DNA from: Aquificota bacterium
GTDB taxonomy: Bacteria > Aquificota > Aquificia > Aquificales > Hydrogenothermaceae
Direction: 5' to 3'
Length of the DNA stretch: 17,016 nucleotides
Assembly: GCA_013153795.1 (NCBI GenBank)
Contig: JAADDV010000177.1
Location: forward strand, 1 to 17,016
Position 1 is the first letter of the stretch; every line of letters begins with the position of its first letter. Below the pieces are notes generated by a model, which worked only from the letters and a program-made list of their open reading frames with translations, was not told where the DNA came from and did no database searches. The position numbers and the translations under genes are program-made. Positions 6,196-14,644 of this stretch are shown in pieces.

Positions 6196-7182
6196 TTAAA
6201 CTTTTAATCCTTCTATTTCTTTTTGTCTTACACGGGGGTCTAGCTTGGCTAAAAGAATATCTGCAATTAAATTTCCTATAATGAGCATAATAGCACCAAT
6301 ATATAATCCTCCCATTACAAGATATAGGTCTTGAGATAATACAGCGTCTAACATAAGCATTCCCATTCCTGGCCAGTTTACAATAATTTCAACCAAAGCT
6401 GCCCCTGATAATAAAGAAGCAATTTCAAAACCTAAAAGGGTAATAAAAGGATTTAAAGCATTTCTTAAAGCGTGTTTTATAATAACTTCTCTTTCAGGTA
6501 ATCCTTTAGCTCTAGCAAAAAGAACATATTCAGACTGAAGAGATTCAAGCATGGCACTTCTAACAAGTCGAACAAGTCCTGCTAAAGAGCCTATTGCTAA
6601 AACAAAAGCTGGTAAAGAAACATGCCACAGTCTATCAAGAATTTTTCCAAAAAAGGAAAGTTGTTCATACTCAGGACTTGTTGCTCCACCTGTAGGAAAA
6701 ATACCTGTTTTAACAGCAATGAAAAGCATTAAGAAAGCTAAAAAGAAATTAGGAATAGACATAAAGGTAAAAGAAAAAAGCTGAATAAATTTATCAACCC
6801 ATGTATTAGGTTTTAAAGCAGCCCATATTCCTAAAGGAACAGCAAGTCCCCACGCAAGAAGAGCAGAAGTTATAGAAAGAAAAAGGGTATTTCCTATTCT
6901 TTCTTTTATTAGCTCTAAGACAGGCACATGATAAGAAAAAGAATATCCAAGGTCAAAGGCAAGAGCATTCATAAGCCATTTTATATATTGAACTAAAAGG
7001 GGCTGGTCTAAACCATAAGCTTTTTCTAGCTCTTTTAAGGTTTCTTTAGATATTTGAGGATTCATCTTCAACTGGTCTAAATAATCTCCTGGGGCAAGCT
7101 GGATAATCATAAAAGAAATAAAAGTTATCCCTATAACAAGAGGTATCATCTGAAGAAGTCTTTTTAATATGTATAAAAACAT
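6196..7182 (-). CDS. ABC transporter permease, OppB/DppB family
   Basis: A 328-aa inner-membrane permease of the peptide/nickel-type ABC importers. The N-terminus (LKRLLQMIPLVIGITFISF, TM1 about 8-28), the periplasmic APGD and YGLDQPLLVQY segments, and about five further hydrophobic spans fit the OppB topology. The EAA loop that contacts the ATPase is clear at 219-243 (YVLFARAKGLPEREVIIKHA). The end LDPRVR (314-319) is typical. Substrates in the family include peptides, nickel and some sugars; nothing here decides which. No partner permease, ATPase or binding protein is in the window. The ATG has only a weak purine-rich site (AAAAGGG) upstream. Confidence 0.93.
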   Translation of the reverse strand: MFLYILKRLLQMIPLVIGITFISFMIIQLAPGDYLDQLKMNPQISKETLKELEKAYGLDQPLLVQYIKWLMNALAFDLGYSFSYHVPVLELIKERIGNTLFLSITSALLAWGLAVPLGIWAALKPNTWVDKFIQLFSFTFMSIPNFFLAFLMLFIAVKTGIFPTGGATSPEYEQLSFFGKILDRLWHVSLPAFVLAIGSLAGLVRLVRSAMLESLQSEYVLFARAKGLPEREVIIKHALRNALNPFITLLGFEIASLLSGAALVEIIVNWPGMGMLMLDAVLSQDLYLVMGGLYIGAIMLIIGNLIADILLAKLDPRVRQKEIEGLKV

Positions 7183-7215
7183 AGCCCTTTTAAAGCCTTT
7201 TTTGTTGAATTAATG

Positions 7216-7244
7216 ATATTAACACTTTTTTATTTTTATGTCAT
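7216..7244 (-). promoter_or_regulatory. Candidate promoter of the OppB-type permease
   Basis: In the 62-base gap between the aldolase stop and the permease start, the minus strand has ATGACA (7239-7244, five of six to TTGACA), a 17-nt spacer, then TAATAT (7216-7221, four of six). No convincing terminator hairpin lies in the gap, so read-through from the upstream operon also remains possible. Confidence 0.35.
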
Positions 7245-7859
7245 TTAGTTTTTATTTAAAATTTTCTTTTGATTTTCAACTAAAGAAAAAATCTTTGCAC
7301 AAAATTCTAAATCAGAAGTAAGTTTTAAAGCATAGTTTAAATTATCATATATAACAAAAGAACCATGTTTTTTTATTAAAACTATGTTTTTTCCTGTTTT
7401 TTTAAACATATCTGAAAGTTTTTCAGCAAGCTCTTTAGAACCACTAGCATGTTCTAAATCTAAAATAGGAACTTCTCCAACAAACAGTTTTCCTTCGTTA
7501 TCTATTGGAATAAATTTTTCCTCTAGCAAAAATGTTAAAGCTACTGCATATACAGGATGGGCATGGATTATAGCTTTTGCTTCTGTTTTTTTATAAATAG
7601 CTCTGTGAACTATAAGCTCACTGGAAGCTTGTTTATCATTCTCTGAAGTTGAAAAAACAGGCACTTCCACAATATCATCAGGTTTTAAAAAACCAAGCAT
7701 AGCTCCTGTTTTTGTTATATAAATGTCATCTTCAAATCTTACACTTATATTTCCTGCATGGGAATTAACCAGACCTTCATTGTATAAAACCTTTCCTGTA
7801 AAGATGATATCCTCTATGATTTTTTCTACATATAGATTTTTTAGTTTTGAATAAGGCAT
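7245..7859 (-). CDS. Class II aldolase/adducin family protein (FucA-like)
   Basis: A 204-aa zinc-dependent aldolase-fold protein. GNIS (36-39) begins the phosphate-binding part, and SSE (79-81) supplies the probable catalytic Glu81. His99 and His101 in IIHAHP and His165 in KKHG match the Zn ligands of L-fuculose-1-phosphate aldolase. Family members cleave or epimerise sugar phosphates such as fuculose-1-P or ribulose-5-P, and relatives dehydrate methylthioribulose-1-P (MtnB); the exact substrate cannot be told from sequence alone. It starts 2 bases after the hisF stop with an AAGGAT site inside the hisF end, so it is translationally linked to hisF and is the last gene of the long minus-strand run. 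Confidence 0.88.
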   Translation of the reverse strand: MPYSKLKNLYVEKIIEDIIFTGKVLYNEGLVNSHAGNISVRFEDDIYITKTGAMLGFLKPDDIVEVPVFSTSENDKQASSELIVHRAIYKKTEAKAIIHAHPVYAVALTFLLEEKFIPIDNEGKLFVGEVPILDLEHASGSKELAEKLSDMFKKTGKNIVLIKKHGSFVIYDNLNYALKLTSDLEFCAKIFSLVENQKKILNKN

Positions 7860-7861
7860 TT

Positions 7862-8620
7862 TTATATCCTTACAGGAATATTTTTTTCCTTTAGATATTC
7901 TTTTACTTCCTGAATAGTCAGTTCTTTAAAGTGAAATAAAGAGGCTGCCAGTGCTGCATCTGCTTTTCCTTCAGAAAAAGCCTCATAAAAATGCTGTTTG
8001 CTTCCTGCTCCTCCTGAAGCTATAACAGGAATAGAAACTGCCTCACTTATTGCCCTTGTCAGAGGTATATCATAACCGCTTTTTGTTCCATCTTTATCCA
8101 TAGATGTAAGTAAAATCTCACCTGCTCCTAAATCTTCAACAGCTTTAGCCCACTGGATAGCATCTATTCCAGTTGCTGTTCTTCCTCCATGTATGTAAAC
8201 TTCCCATTTGTTTTCTCCAACCTGTTTTGCATCTATAGCAACAACAATAGTAGAAGAACCAAATCTTTTTGCTGCTTCCTCTACAAGGATAGGTTCTTTA
8301 ACTGCTGCTGTGTTTATAGAGACTTTATCTGCTCCACTTTCAAGAAGTCTTCTTATATCTTCTAAAGTCCTTACGCCTCCTCCTACTGTAAGAGGCATAA
8401 AAACTGTTTCTGCTGTTTCTTTTACAACATCCAGAATTATGTCTCTATCTTCTGCTGATGCTGTTATATCTAAAAAAACAAGTTCATCAGCTCCTGCTTC
8501 ATCATAAGCTTTAGCTGCTTCTACAGGGTCTCCAGCATCTACTAGATTTACAAAATTTACTCCTTTTACAACTCTTCCTTTATTTACATCAAGGCATGGT
8601 ATTATTCTTTTTGCTAGCAT
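7862..8620 (-). CDS. hisF: Imidazole glycerol phosphate synthase, cyclase subunit
   Basis: A 252-aa (beta/alpha)8 barrel that uses ammonia from the HisH glutaminase and PRFAR to form imidazole glycerol phosphate and AICAR, in histidine synthesis. The catalytic aspartates Asp11 (IIPCLD) and Asp130 (VVAID) sit at the canonical positions. PLTVGGGVRT (76-85) and VIASGGAG in the second half are the phosphate-binding loops. Length matches the family. The ATG at 8620 follows AGGTGA. hisH and the other his genes are not in the window, so histidine genes are scattered here. It lies 8 bases downstream of plsY. Confidence 0.97.
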   Translation of the reverse strand: MLAKRIIPCLDVNKGRVVKGVNFVNLVDAGDPVEAAKAYDEAGADELVFLDITASAEDRDIILDVVKETAETVFMPLTVGGGVRTLEDIRRLLESGADKVSINTAAVKEPILVEEAAKRFGSSTIVVAIDAKQVGENKWEVYIHGGRTATGIDAIQWAKAVEDLGAGEILLTSMDKDGTKSGYDIPLTRAISEAVSIPVIASGGAGSKQHFYEAFSEGKADAALAASLFHFKELTIQEVKEYLKEKNIPVRI

Positions 8621-8628
8621 TTTTCACC

Positions 8629-9222
8629 TCATTTATGAAGAAATCTACTTTCAGTCCCTTTTATAAGTCTTTCTATATTTGATGAATGTTTCATCACGAT
8701 AATAAATGAGGCTAAAAGAATAGCAAGGGTTTGATAGTATCCTCCTTCTATAAAAAAGTAAACAACCCAGGATAAAGACGCAGCTATTATAGATGCAAGG
8801 GACACATATCCAGAGACGAGAAATGTTCCAAGCCAGAGAAGAATTGTAATAAATGCAACTTCTGGGGATAAAGCAAGAAGAACACCTATCCCTGTAGCGA
8901 CTCCTTTTCCACCTTTGAATTTCATAAAAATAGAAAAACAGTGTCCTATCACAGCTGTTAAAGCTACAAGGGATATAAACTTAAAATCTGGGAAAAACAG
9001 TTGTTTTGCATAATAAACAGGAATAAAACCTTTCAGCATATCTAAAATAAGGACTAAAATCCCTGCTTTTTTTCCTATTGTCCGTGTAACATTTGTAGCT
9101 CCTATATTTCCGCTACCTTCTTTTGTAATGTCCTTACCAAATAATTTTCCTATAACATATCCAAAAGGTATAGATGCTACTAAATATGTAGCTAGAAGAT
9201 AGCCTATTTTTATAAATTCCAT
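8629..9222 (-). CDS. plsY: Acyl-phosphate:glycerol-3-phosphate acyltransferase
   Basis: A 197-aa integral membrane enzyme that transfers an acyl group from acyl-phosphate to glycerol-3-phosphate, the first acylation in phospholipid synthesis. The three PlsY motifs are present in order: EGSGNIGATN (35-44), FKGGKGVAT (102-110) and MKHSSNIERL (177-186). Hydrophobic spans lie between them. Its partner PlsX is not in the window. The ATG overlaps the pgsA end by 13 bases, with the AAGGAAAAAGG site inside pgsA, so it is coupled to the preceding phospholipid gene. Confidence 0.97.
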   Translation of the reverse strand: MEFIKIGYLLATYLVASIPFGYVIGKLFGKDITKEGSGNIGATNVTRTIGKKAGILVLILDMLKGFIPVYYAKQLFFPDFKFISLVALTAVIGHCFSIFMKFKGGKGVATGIGVLLALSPEVAFITILLWLGTFLVSGYVSLASIIAASLSWVVYFFIEGGYYQTLAILLASFIIVMKHSSNIERLIKGTESRFLHK

Positions 9223-9782
9223 CCTTTTTCCTTAATAAACAGTTTTAGATATTCATATGCAGATATATAGGCTACTATGATTGAAAGCCAGAGGGCAAGA
9301 TTTCCAAGAAATACAGCTTTTATAGACAATAAAAATATAGCTATAAGTTGTATAGTTGTTTTAACTTTTCCAAGATAAGAAGCTGGCACGACTATATTTT
9401 TATTTACTAAAACACTCCTTATCCATGTTACAAGCATTTCCCGTGCAACAATAAGAAATACAAGATACGTTGATATATAAGATTTTTCTACAAAAGCAAC
9501 TAAAACAGATATTGTAAATATTTTATCTACTGCTGGGTCTAAAAGCTCTCCATGTCTGGTTACTGAATTTGATTTTCGTGCAACAATTCCATCTAACCAA
9601 TCTGTTAAAATGGCGAATAATACTAATGCTCCAGATAATATGTGATAATCATGTAGGATTGTATATATTAAAATTGGTATTATAAATAGTCTAGAAAAAG
9701 TAATTATACTGGCCAGTCCTATTCCAGAACTGGCTTTTTCTCCTAAACCATCTCTTGCTGCTTCTTGATGGTTTATATTCAA
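9210..9782 (-). CDS. pgsA: CDP-diacylglycerol-glycerol-3-phosphate 3-phosphatidyltransferase
   Basis: A 190-aa membrane enzyme forming phosphatidylglycerol phosphate, the committed step to phosphatidylglycerol and cardiolipin. The CDP-alcohol phosphatidyltransferase signature D-x2-D-G-x2-A-R-x8-G-x3-D-x3-D is complete from Asp61 to Asp86, with hydrophobic segments on both sides. The start is TTG at 9782, overlapping the ftsZ TGA, with a GGGTGAT site in the ftsZ end. The first ~20 residues are longer and more polar than in many PgsA proteins, but no other start codon precedes the first membrane helix. A related CDP-alcohol enzyme is possible; the match is strongest to PgsA. Confidence 0.9.
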   Translation of the reverse strand: MNINHQEAARDGLGEKASSGIGLASIITFSRLFIIPILIYTILHDYHILSGALVLFAILTDWLDGIVARKSNSVTRHGELLDPAVDKIFTISVLVAFVEKSYISTYLVFLIVAREMLVTWIRSVLVNKNIVVPASYLGKVKTTIQLIAIFLLSIKAVFLGNLALWLSIIVAYISAYEYLKLFIKEKGWNL

Positions 9783-10951
9783 TTAACATCACCCTTTCTT
9801 CTTCTTAAGTATGTAGGTATATCTAATGGGTCAAAAACAGTTTCTTTAATTGGAGGTTTACATTCTTCTGTTTCTTCTTTTTTAATTTCTTTTATAGGTT
9901 TTTCCTGTTTTTTAGGTTTTTCTCCTATTGTTTTAATAGGAGGCTGTTTTTGTTGAGTAACAGGTTTTTCTTTTGGTCTTTCAAAACTTTGATTAAACTC
10001 TTCAAAATCTGTTGCTACAACAGTTATTCTGATTTCATCTTCTATATCCTGATTTAAAGCTGCTCCAAATATAATATGAGAATCTTCATGGGCTTCTTCT
10101 CTTATCATAGCTATTGCTTCATCAACATCTGCATATGAAAGGTCTGGACTTACTTCAACATTTATTAACAGTCTTCTAGCTCCATTTATAGATGTTCCTT
10201 CTAATAAAGGAGATGTTGTTGCTGACATTACAGCTTCTTCTATTTTATTTTCTCCTTTTCCACTTCCAACACCAATAAGAGCTTTTCCTCCACCTTCCAT
10301 TATTGTTCTTACATCTGCAAAGTCAACGTTTACAAGACCTGGAACAAGTATTAGGTCTGTTATTCCTCTAACAGCTTTATATAAAATACTGTCAACCAGC
10401 TTAAAAGCCTCTTTAAATGTAAATCTTTTTCCTGCTATCTGAGCAAGCTTTTGGTTGTGAATGACTATATATGTATCAACAACTTCTTTTAGCTTTAAAA
10501 GACCTTCTTCTGCTATTTTTGCTCTTCTTGGTCCTTCAAAATCAAAAGGTTTTGTTACAACAGCAACTGTAAGTATTCCCATCTCTTTTGCTGCTTGAGC
10601 TATTACAGGTGCTGCTCCTGTTCCTGTTCCACCACCAAGCCCAGCAGCAATAAATACCATATCTGCTCCTTCCATATGTTCTTTTATAACATTTATATTC
10701 TCTTTAGCTGCTTCTTCTCCAACTTCAGGTTTTGAACCAGCACCAAGACCTCTAGTTACACTTTCTCCAATATGGATTTTATTAGGAACAGGTAATGAAT
10801 CGAGATGTTGTATATCAGTGTTTACTATATAAAGTTCTACATCTTGAAGACCTTCCTCATACATTCTTGCAACAGCATTACTTCCACCGCCACCAACTCC
10901 AAAAACTTTTATCTTTGAGGGGTTCTTAGCTTCATGGTCAAAATTCTCCAT
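9779..10951 (-). CDS. ftsZ: Cell division GTPase FtsZ
   Basis: A 390-aa tubulin homologue that polymerises into the Z-ring at mid-cell. The N-terminal GTP-binding domain has GGGGSNAV (19-26) and the tubulin signature GGGTGTG (106-112). The T7 synergy loop NVDFAD (208-213) completes the GTPase site of the neighbouring subunit. A Lys/Pro/Glu-rich linker covers about 325-372. The conserved C-terminal peptide DIPTYLRRR (377-385), which binds FtsA and other partners, is intact. The ATG follows AGGAGGAAACC, one of the strongest sites in the operon, consistent with the high FtsZ requirement. ftsA is 18 bases upstream and pgsA overlaps the end. Confidence 0.98.
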   Translation of the reverse strand: MENFDHEAKNPSKIKVFGVGGGGSNAVARMYEEGLQDVELYIVNTDIQHLDSLPVPNKIHIGESVTRGLGAGSKPEVGEEAAKENINVIKEHMEGADMVFIAAGLGGGTGTGAAPVIAQAAKEMGILTVAVVTKPFDFEGPRRAKIAEEGLLKLKEVVDTYIVIHNQKLAQIAGKRFTFKEAFKLVDSILYKAVRGITDLILVPGLVNVDFADVRTIMEGGGKALIGVGSGKGENKIEEAVMSATTSPLLEGTSINGARRLLINVEVSPDLSYADVDEAIAMIREEAHEDSHIIFGAALNQDIEDEIRITVVATDFEEFNQSFERPKEKPVTQQKQPPIKTIGEKPKKQEKPIKEIKKEETEECKPPIKETVFDPLDIPTYLRRRKGDVN

Positions 10952-10969
10952 GGTTTCCTCCTAAAACAA

Positions 10970-12208
10970 TTAAAAAAGGTTCTTAAGTTTTTCTATTAAG
11001 GTTTTTCCAAACTCAAATATACTCACATTTGAACTGTGGTCAACAGCAGGAGTAGAAGCTGTATTAATACTATTCTTTTTAAATAAAAGCATTCCTACAG
11101 CTGTTGAATACTGAGGCAAAGCTATTTTCTCCGCAAATCCTTTAAACTCTTTTGGTCTACCTATTCTAACATCAGTTTTAAATATAGCTTCAGCAAGTTC
11201 TTTAATAAAGATTGTATTAGCAACACCGCCTGTTAATACTATACCACCGTTTATTTTATTTAAAAACTTCATAATTTCCAATTCTTCTCTAACTAAATCA
11301 AAAATTTCTGATAATCTTGCTTCTATGGTATCTGCAAGCTCTAAACTGTTAATGTGAAGAGGCTCTTCACTACCTCTTGGATATATTTCAATAATAGTTT
11401 CTTCTGTATGCTCAACTAAAGCTGTTCCATAAGCTATTTTTAATTCTTCTGCTTCTTCTTTTGATAGTTTAAATCTATGGGCTATATCCATTGTTATATG
11501 ATTTCCAGCAACAGGAAAGGCCTTTATATATTCAATACTTCCATCTTTATATACAGCCAAATCTGTTGTCCCTGCTCCTATATCTAAAACAGCAACACCC
11601 ATTTCTTTCTCTTCAGGATATAAAACAGCTGTAGAAGAAGCAATAGGATTTGCAACAAAATCTAAAACTTTTACTCCTGCTGCTTCTATTACTCTTTTAA
11701 GATTCATATAACTGTTTGTCTTATTTAAAACAATATGAAACTCTCCTCTTATTCTTGAACCATAAAGACCTGTTGGGTCTAAAACTTCATACTCCTCATC
11801 AAGAATATATTTTTTTGGTATTATATGAATGATTTCATGGTCTTCATCTGCTACTTTTGAAGTTGCTTTTGCTGATAATTCTCCTAAATCACTTGTAGTT
11901 ATCGTTTTTTTTGATGATTCAAAGGCTATTTCTTCTTCTTCATTTCTACATTCAAGATGATATCCACCAATATTTGCTATAACACTGCTTATTTTTGAAC
12001 CTGTCGTAGATTCAGCCATATCAATAGCTTCTTTTATGGAGCGAATAACATCATTAGACTTTACTATAACTCCTTTTTCTATCCCTCTTGTTTTGGCTTC
12101 TCCAAAACCAACTATATAAAGATTATCAGCATTATCTACATCTCCAACTAAGACGGTTGTTTTTGATGTCCCTACATCCATAGCTACAATGATTCTTTCC
12201 TTTCCCAT
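10970..12208 (-). CDS. ftsA: Cell division protein FtsA
   Basis: A 412-aa actin-like ATPase that tethers FtsZ to the membrane and recruits later division proteins. Phosphate-1 DVGTSKT (11-17), phosphate-2 DIGAGTTD (209-216) and the adenosine motif LTGGVAN (325-331) are present. The SHS2/1C subdomain occupies about residues 85-165. After a short polar linker the protein ends in an amphipathic helix, IFEFGKTLIEKLKNLF (397-412), the membrane-targeting sequence. The ATG uses an AAGGAG site formed by the last codons of ftsQ; the gap is 4 bases. Confidence 0.97.
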   Translation of the reverse strand: MGKERIIVAMDVGTSKTTVLVGDVDNADNLYIVGFGEAKTRGIEKGVIVKSNDVIRSIKEAIDMAESTTGSKISSVIANIGGYHLECRNEEEEIAFESSKKTITTSDLGELSAKATSKVADEDHEIIHIIPKKYILDEEYEVLDPTGLYGSRIRGEFHIVLNKTNSYMNLKRVIEAAGVKVLDFVANPIASSTAVLYPEEKEMGVAVLDIGAGTTDLAVYKDGSIEYIKAFPVAGNHITMDIAHRFKLSKEEAEELKIAYGTALVEHTEETIIEIYPRGSEEPLHINSLELADTIEARLSEIFDLVREELEIMKFLNKINGGIVLTGGVANTIFIKELAEAIFKTDVRIGRPKEFKGFAEKIALPQYSTAVGMLLFKKNSINTASTPAVDHSSNVSIFEFGKTLIEKLKNLF

Positions 12209-12212
12209 ACTT

Positions 12213-12896
12213 TTATCTCCTTGTTACAACCATTGAGTCAAAACTAAAGTCTATATATCTATAGTCATTTATATTCTTTTGAGAAATAAAAAGTTTTGCC
12301 TTTTCAAGGTTTTCATCAATATCAAGTATATTAAACATTAAAATTTTTTTATCTTCTAAAACACAAGCAATCTGGCTATGGGAAATAACATATTTTTTAA
12401 ACTTTAATCCTTTAAGTGCTTCATAAATTTTTCTAACCTTGGAGAAATTATCATTTATTAATGATTTATCATTATAAATGATAACTGGCAAGTTTTTATA
12501 ATTTTTTGGATTAAAATATTTTTTTGAAAGTTTTACTCCATCTTCGTCTATTAACACTCTTTTTCCTTTATGTAAAAGGAAAGCAAATGGTTTTCTTTCT
12601 AAAATAGTTAGATTTATATTTCCTACAAAATATCTATCAATTTTTACTTCCTTAACAAAATTATATCTTTTTAATTGGTTTTCTATTCTTTCTGTATTTA
12701 GAAAAAACCAGTTTTCTCTAGAAAAAATGTCTTCTATATCTTCTTTTTTGAATTTATCTGTGCCTATAACATTTACTTTCTTTATTGCAAAAAAATCTCT
12801 TATCATAGGGATAGTTGGGGCAAAATAACCAAAAACTGCGCATAAAATTAACCAAGCTGAAAAAAGGAAAATTTTTAATCTTCTATCTAACTGCAT
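12213..12896 (-). CDS. ftsQ: Cell division protein FtsQ/DivIB
   Basis: A 227-aa bitopic membrane protein: short cytoplasmic N-terminus, one transmembrane helix at about 8-25, then a POTRA domain (about 36-101) containing the family pattern FFAIKKVNVIG and FVKEVKIDRYF. The C-terminal beta domain is poorly conserved, as usual. FtsQ links early and late divisome proteins through FtsB and FtsL. Identification rests on the domain layout plus the ddl-ftsQ-ftsA-ftsZ order. It overlaps ddl by 14 bases. Confidence 0.93.
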   Translation of the reverse strand: MQLDRRLKIFLFSAWLILCAVFGYFAPTIPMIRDFFAIKKVNVIGTDKFKKEDIEDIFSRENWFFLNTERIENQLKRYNFVKEVKIDRYFVGNINLTILERKPFAFLLHKGKRVLIDEDGVKLSKKYFNPKNYKNLPVIIYNDKSLINDNFSKVRKIYEALKGLKFKKYVISHSQIACVLEDKKILMFNILDIDENLEKAKLFISQKNINDYRYIDFSFDSMVVTRR

Positions 12897-13788
12897 CTTT
12901 TATCATTTCCTCTATAAGTTTTTCAAAAGTTATTCCTCTATATGCAGCAGCCTTAGGTAAAAGGCTGTGGTCTGTTAAACCAGGTATAGTGTTTATTTCT
13001 AAAAAATACGGAATTTCTCCTTTTAAAATAAAATCTACTCTTGCAGCTCCTTTGCAACCTATTATTTTGTAAGCTTTTAAAGCTGTTTCTTGTAGTTTTT
13101 TATATAAATTTTCCTCAAGGGGGGCAGGGCATATATACTCTGTTGAGTCTGTAAAGTATTTGTTTTTATAGTCATAAAATCCTTCTTTTACTTTTATTTC
13201 TATTATGTCTAAAGGCTCTCCATTTAAAATTCCAACAGTAAGTTCCCTTCCTTCTATAAACTCTTCTATTAAAATTTTTTCATCTATCTCAAAAGCTTTT
13301 TTCACAGCTTCTTTATACTCTTTTTCATTTTTTACTATAAAAACTCCAATAGAAGAGCCTTCATTTGCAGCTTTTACAACAACAGGAAAGGATATGTTTT
13401 TCTCCAAAGCCTCATCTTCTGAAAAAGCTGTAAATCCCTCTGGAACAGTTATGTTATGGGATTTAAGGATATCTTTTGTTAGGGCTTTATCCATAGCTAC
13501 TGCACTTGCTTTTAAAGGAGAGCCTGTGTATCTATAGCCTAAAAAATCCAAAACCCCCTGAATTGTTCCATCTTCTCCTCTTTTTCCATGAAGGGCTATA
13601 AAAACAACATCTGGATTATAAGAAGTCAACTTATCTATAAAAACTTTTCCTTCTGCTGGGTCAAAAACAGCATACGAATATCCAAGCTTTTTTAAAGCCT
13701 CTTCTACTGCTTTACCACTTTTTATAGATATTTCCCTTTCTGAAGATACACCTCCATAAAGTAGAGCAACTTTTGGATTACTCAACAA
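12883..13788 (-). CDS. ddl: D-alanine--D-alanine ligase
   Basis: A 301-aa ATP-grasp enzyme that joins two D-Ala for the peptidoglycan stem peptide. YGGVSSERE (11-19) holds the first-substrate Glu; HGKRGEDGTIQG (67-78), NEGSSIGV (142-149), the omega loop YDYKNKYF (205-212), RVDF (250-253) and EINTIPGLTDHSL (264-276) are all in the expected order, including Arg250, Asp252, Glu264 and Asn266. The short length is like DdlB-type enzymes. The start is TTG at 13788, with GAGGGAAG upstream, overlapping murB by 11 bases; a second in-frame TTG follows directly. Confidence 0.97.
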   Translation of the reverse strand: MLSNPKVALLYGGVSSEREISIKSGKAVEEALKKLGYSYAVFDPAEGKVFIDKLTSYNPDVVFIALHGKRGEDGTIQGVLDFLGYRYTGSPLKASAVAMDKALTKDILKSHNITVPEGFTAFSEDEALEKNISFPVVVKAANEGSSIGVFIVKNEKEYKEAVKKAFEIDEKILIEEFIEGRELTVGILNGEPLDIIEIKVKEGFYDYKNKYFTDSTEYICPAPLEENLYKKLQETALKAYKIIGCKGAARVDFILKGEIPYFLEINTIPGLTDHSLLPKAAAYRGITFEKLIEEMIKDAVR

Positions 13789-14644
13789 TTTTGACTTCCC
13801 TCTCTAGCTGGACATCAAATAAAGTTTTAACAGTATTTTCGGCACTTCGTAATAGTTTTATTAATTGGGAATAAGTAGCATCTCCATAATTAACAAGAAA
13901 ATTTGCATGCTTTTGAGAAAAACCTATATCCCCTATTCTTTTCCCCTTAAAACCTGCTTTTTCTAAAAGATATCCTGCTGGGGCTTTTTCTGGATTTTTG
14001 TATGTTGAACCAGAAGTTGGAAGATTTAAAGGCTGTTTTTTATTTCTTTCAAGTAAATGATTTTTTATTATCTGTTTTATATCTTTTTCTGATTTTTTTA
14101 AAACAATTGTTACTTTGTAAACAAAACCCTCTTTCTGAAACTGGGTATATCTGTAGCTGTGTTTTATTTCCCCTTTCTTTGAGATTATTAGTCTCCCTTC
14201 ACTGTTTATCCAATGAATTTCTTTTAAAATATCAAAAATTTCTGTCCCAAATGCTCCAGCATTCATTGCAACAGCACCGCCTACAGAAGCAGGAATTCCT
14301 GATAGATTTTCAAACCCTTCTAGATTGTATTTTTTTACCAATTCTACTATCTGCTTGAAACTAACCCCTGCTTCTGCTGTTATATAAACATATTCTCCTT
14401 TTTCTTCTATCTGAATTTTTTTTAAGTTTTTTGTAGATACAAACAGATGATTAAGAATGCCATCTTTAAAAATAAGATTACTTCCTATTCCTATGGGGAT
14501 TAGTTTTCGGTTTTCATCAAGGGATTTTTTTATAAGGTATGAGATTTCCTCTGGATTTTTAGGAAAGTATATCTCTTTTCCTATTCCACCGATTTTTATT
14601 GTTGAAAATTTGGATAAATCTATAGATGTTTCTTTTTCTATCAT
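13778..14644 (-). CDS. murB: UDP-N-acetylenolpyruvoylglucosamine reductase
   Basis: A 288-aa FAD enzyme that reduces the enolpyruvyl group with NADPH to give UDP-N-acetylmuramate. FAD-binding features are GIGSNLIF (52-59) and NLSGIPASVGGAVAMNAGAFG (113-133, quoted in part as the key motif). Ser213 in SGSTYKNP (211-218) is the catalytic proton donor position, and the C-terminal EREV (281-284) carries the conserved Glu. The length and SGSTYKNP motif fit the shorter type II MurB group. Start ATG and the murG stop form an ATGA overlap, so the two are coupled. murC, which commonly sits between them, is absent. Confidence 0.97.
   Translation of the reverse strand: MIEKETSIDLSKFSTIKIGGIGKEIYFPKNPEEISYLIKKSLDENRKLIPIGIGSNLIFKDGILNHLFVSTKNLKKIQIEEKGEYVYITAEAGVSFKQIVELVKKYNLEGFENLSGIPASVGGAVAMNAGAFGTEIFDILKEIHWINSEGRLIISKKGEIKHSYRYTQFQKEGFVYKVTIVLKKSEKDIKQIIKNHLLERNKKQPLNLPTSGSTYKNPEKAPAGYLLEKAGFKGKRIGDIGFSQKHANFLVNYGDATYSQLIKLLRSAENTVKTLFDVQLEREVKIVE

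Noticed and set aside
6183..6205. Possible bidirectional terminator between the GGDEF-like gene and the permease
   Set aside because: AAAAGT pairs with ACTTTT, but the stem is only 6 AT-rich pairs and no T-run follows on the + strand; too weak to call.
8208..8507. Open frame opposite hisF, and similar open frames opposite ychF, ilvD, ddl, murB, murG and the permease
   Set aside because: They lie on the strand opposite confidently identified genes, lack SD sites and family motifs, and reflect codon bias of the true gene.
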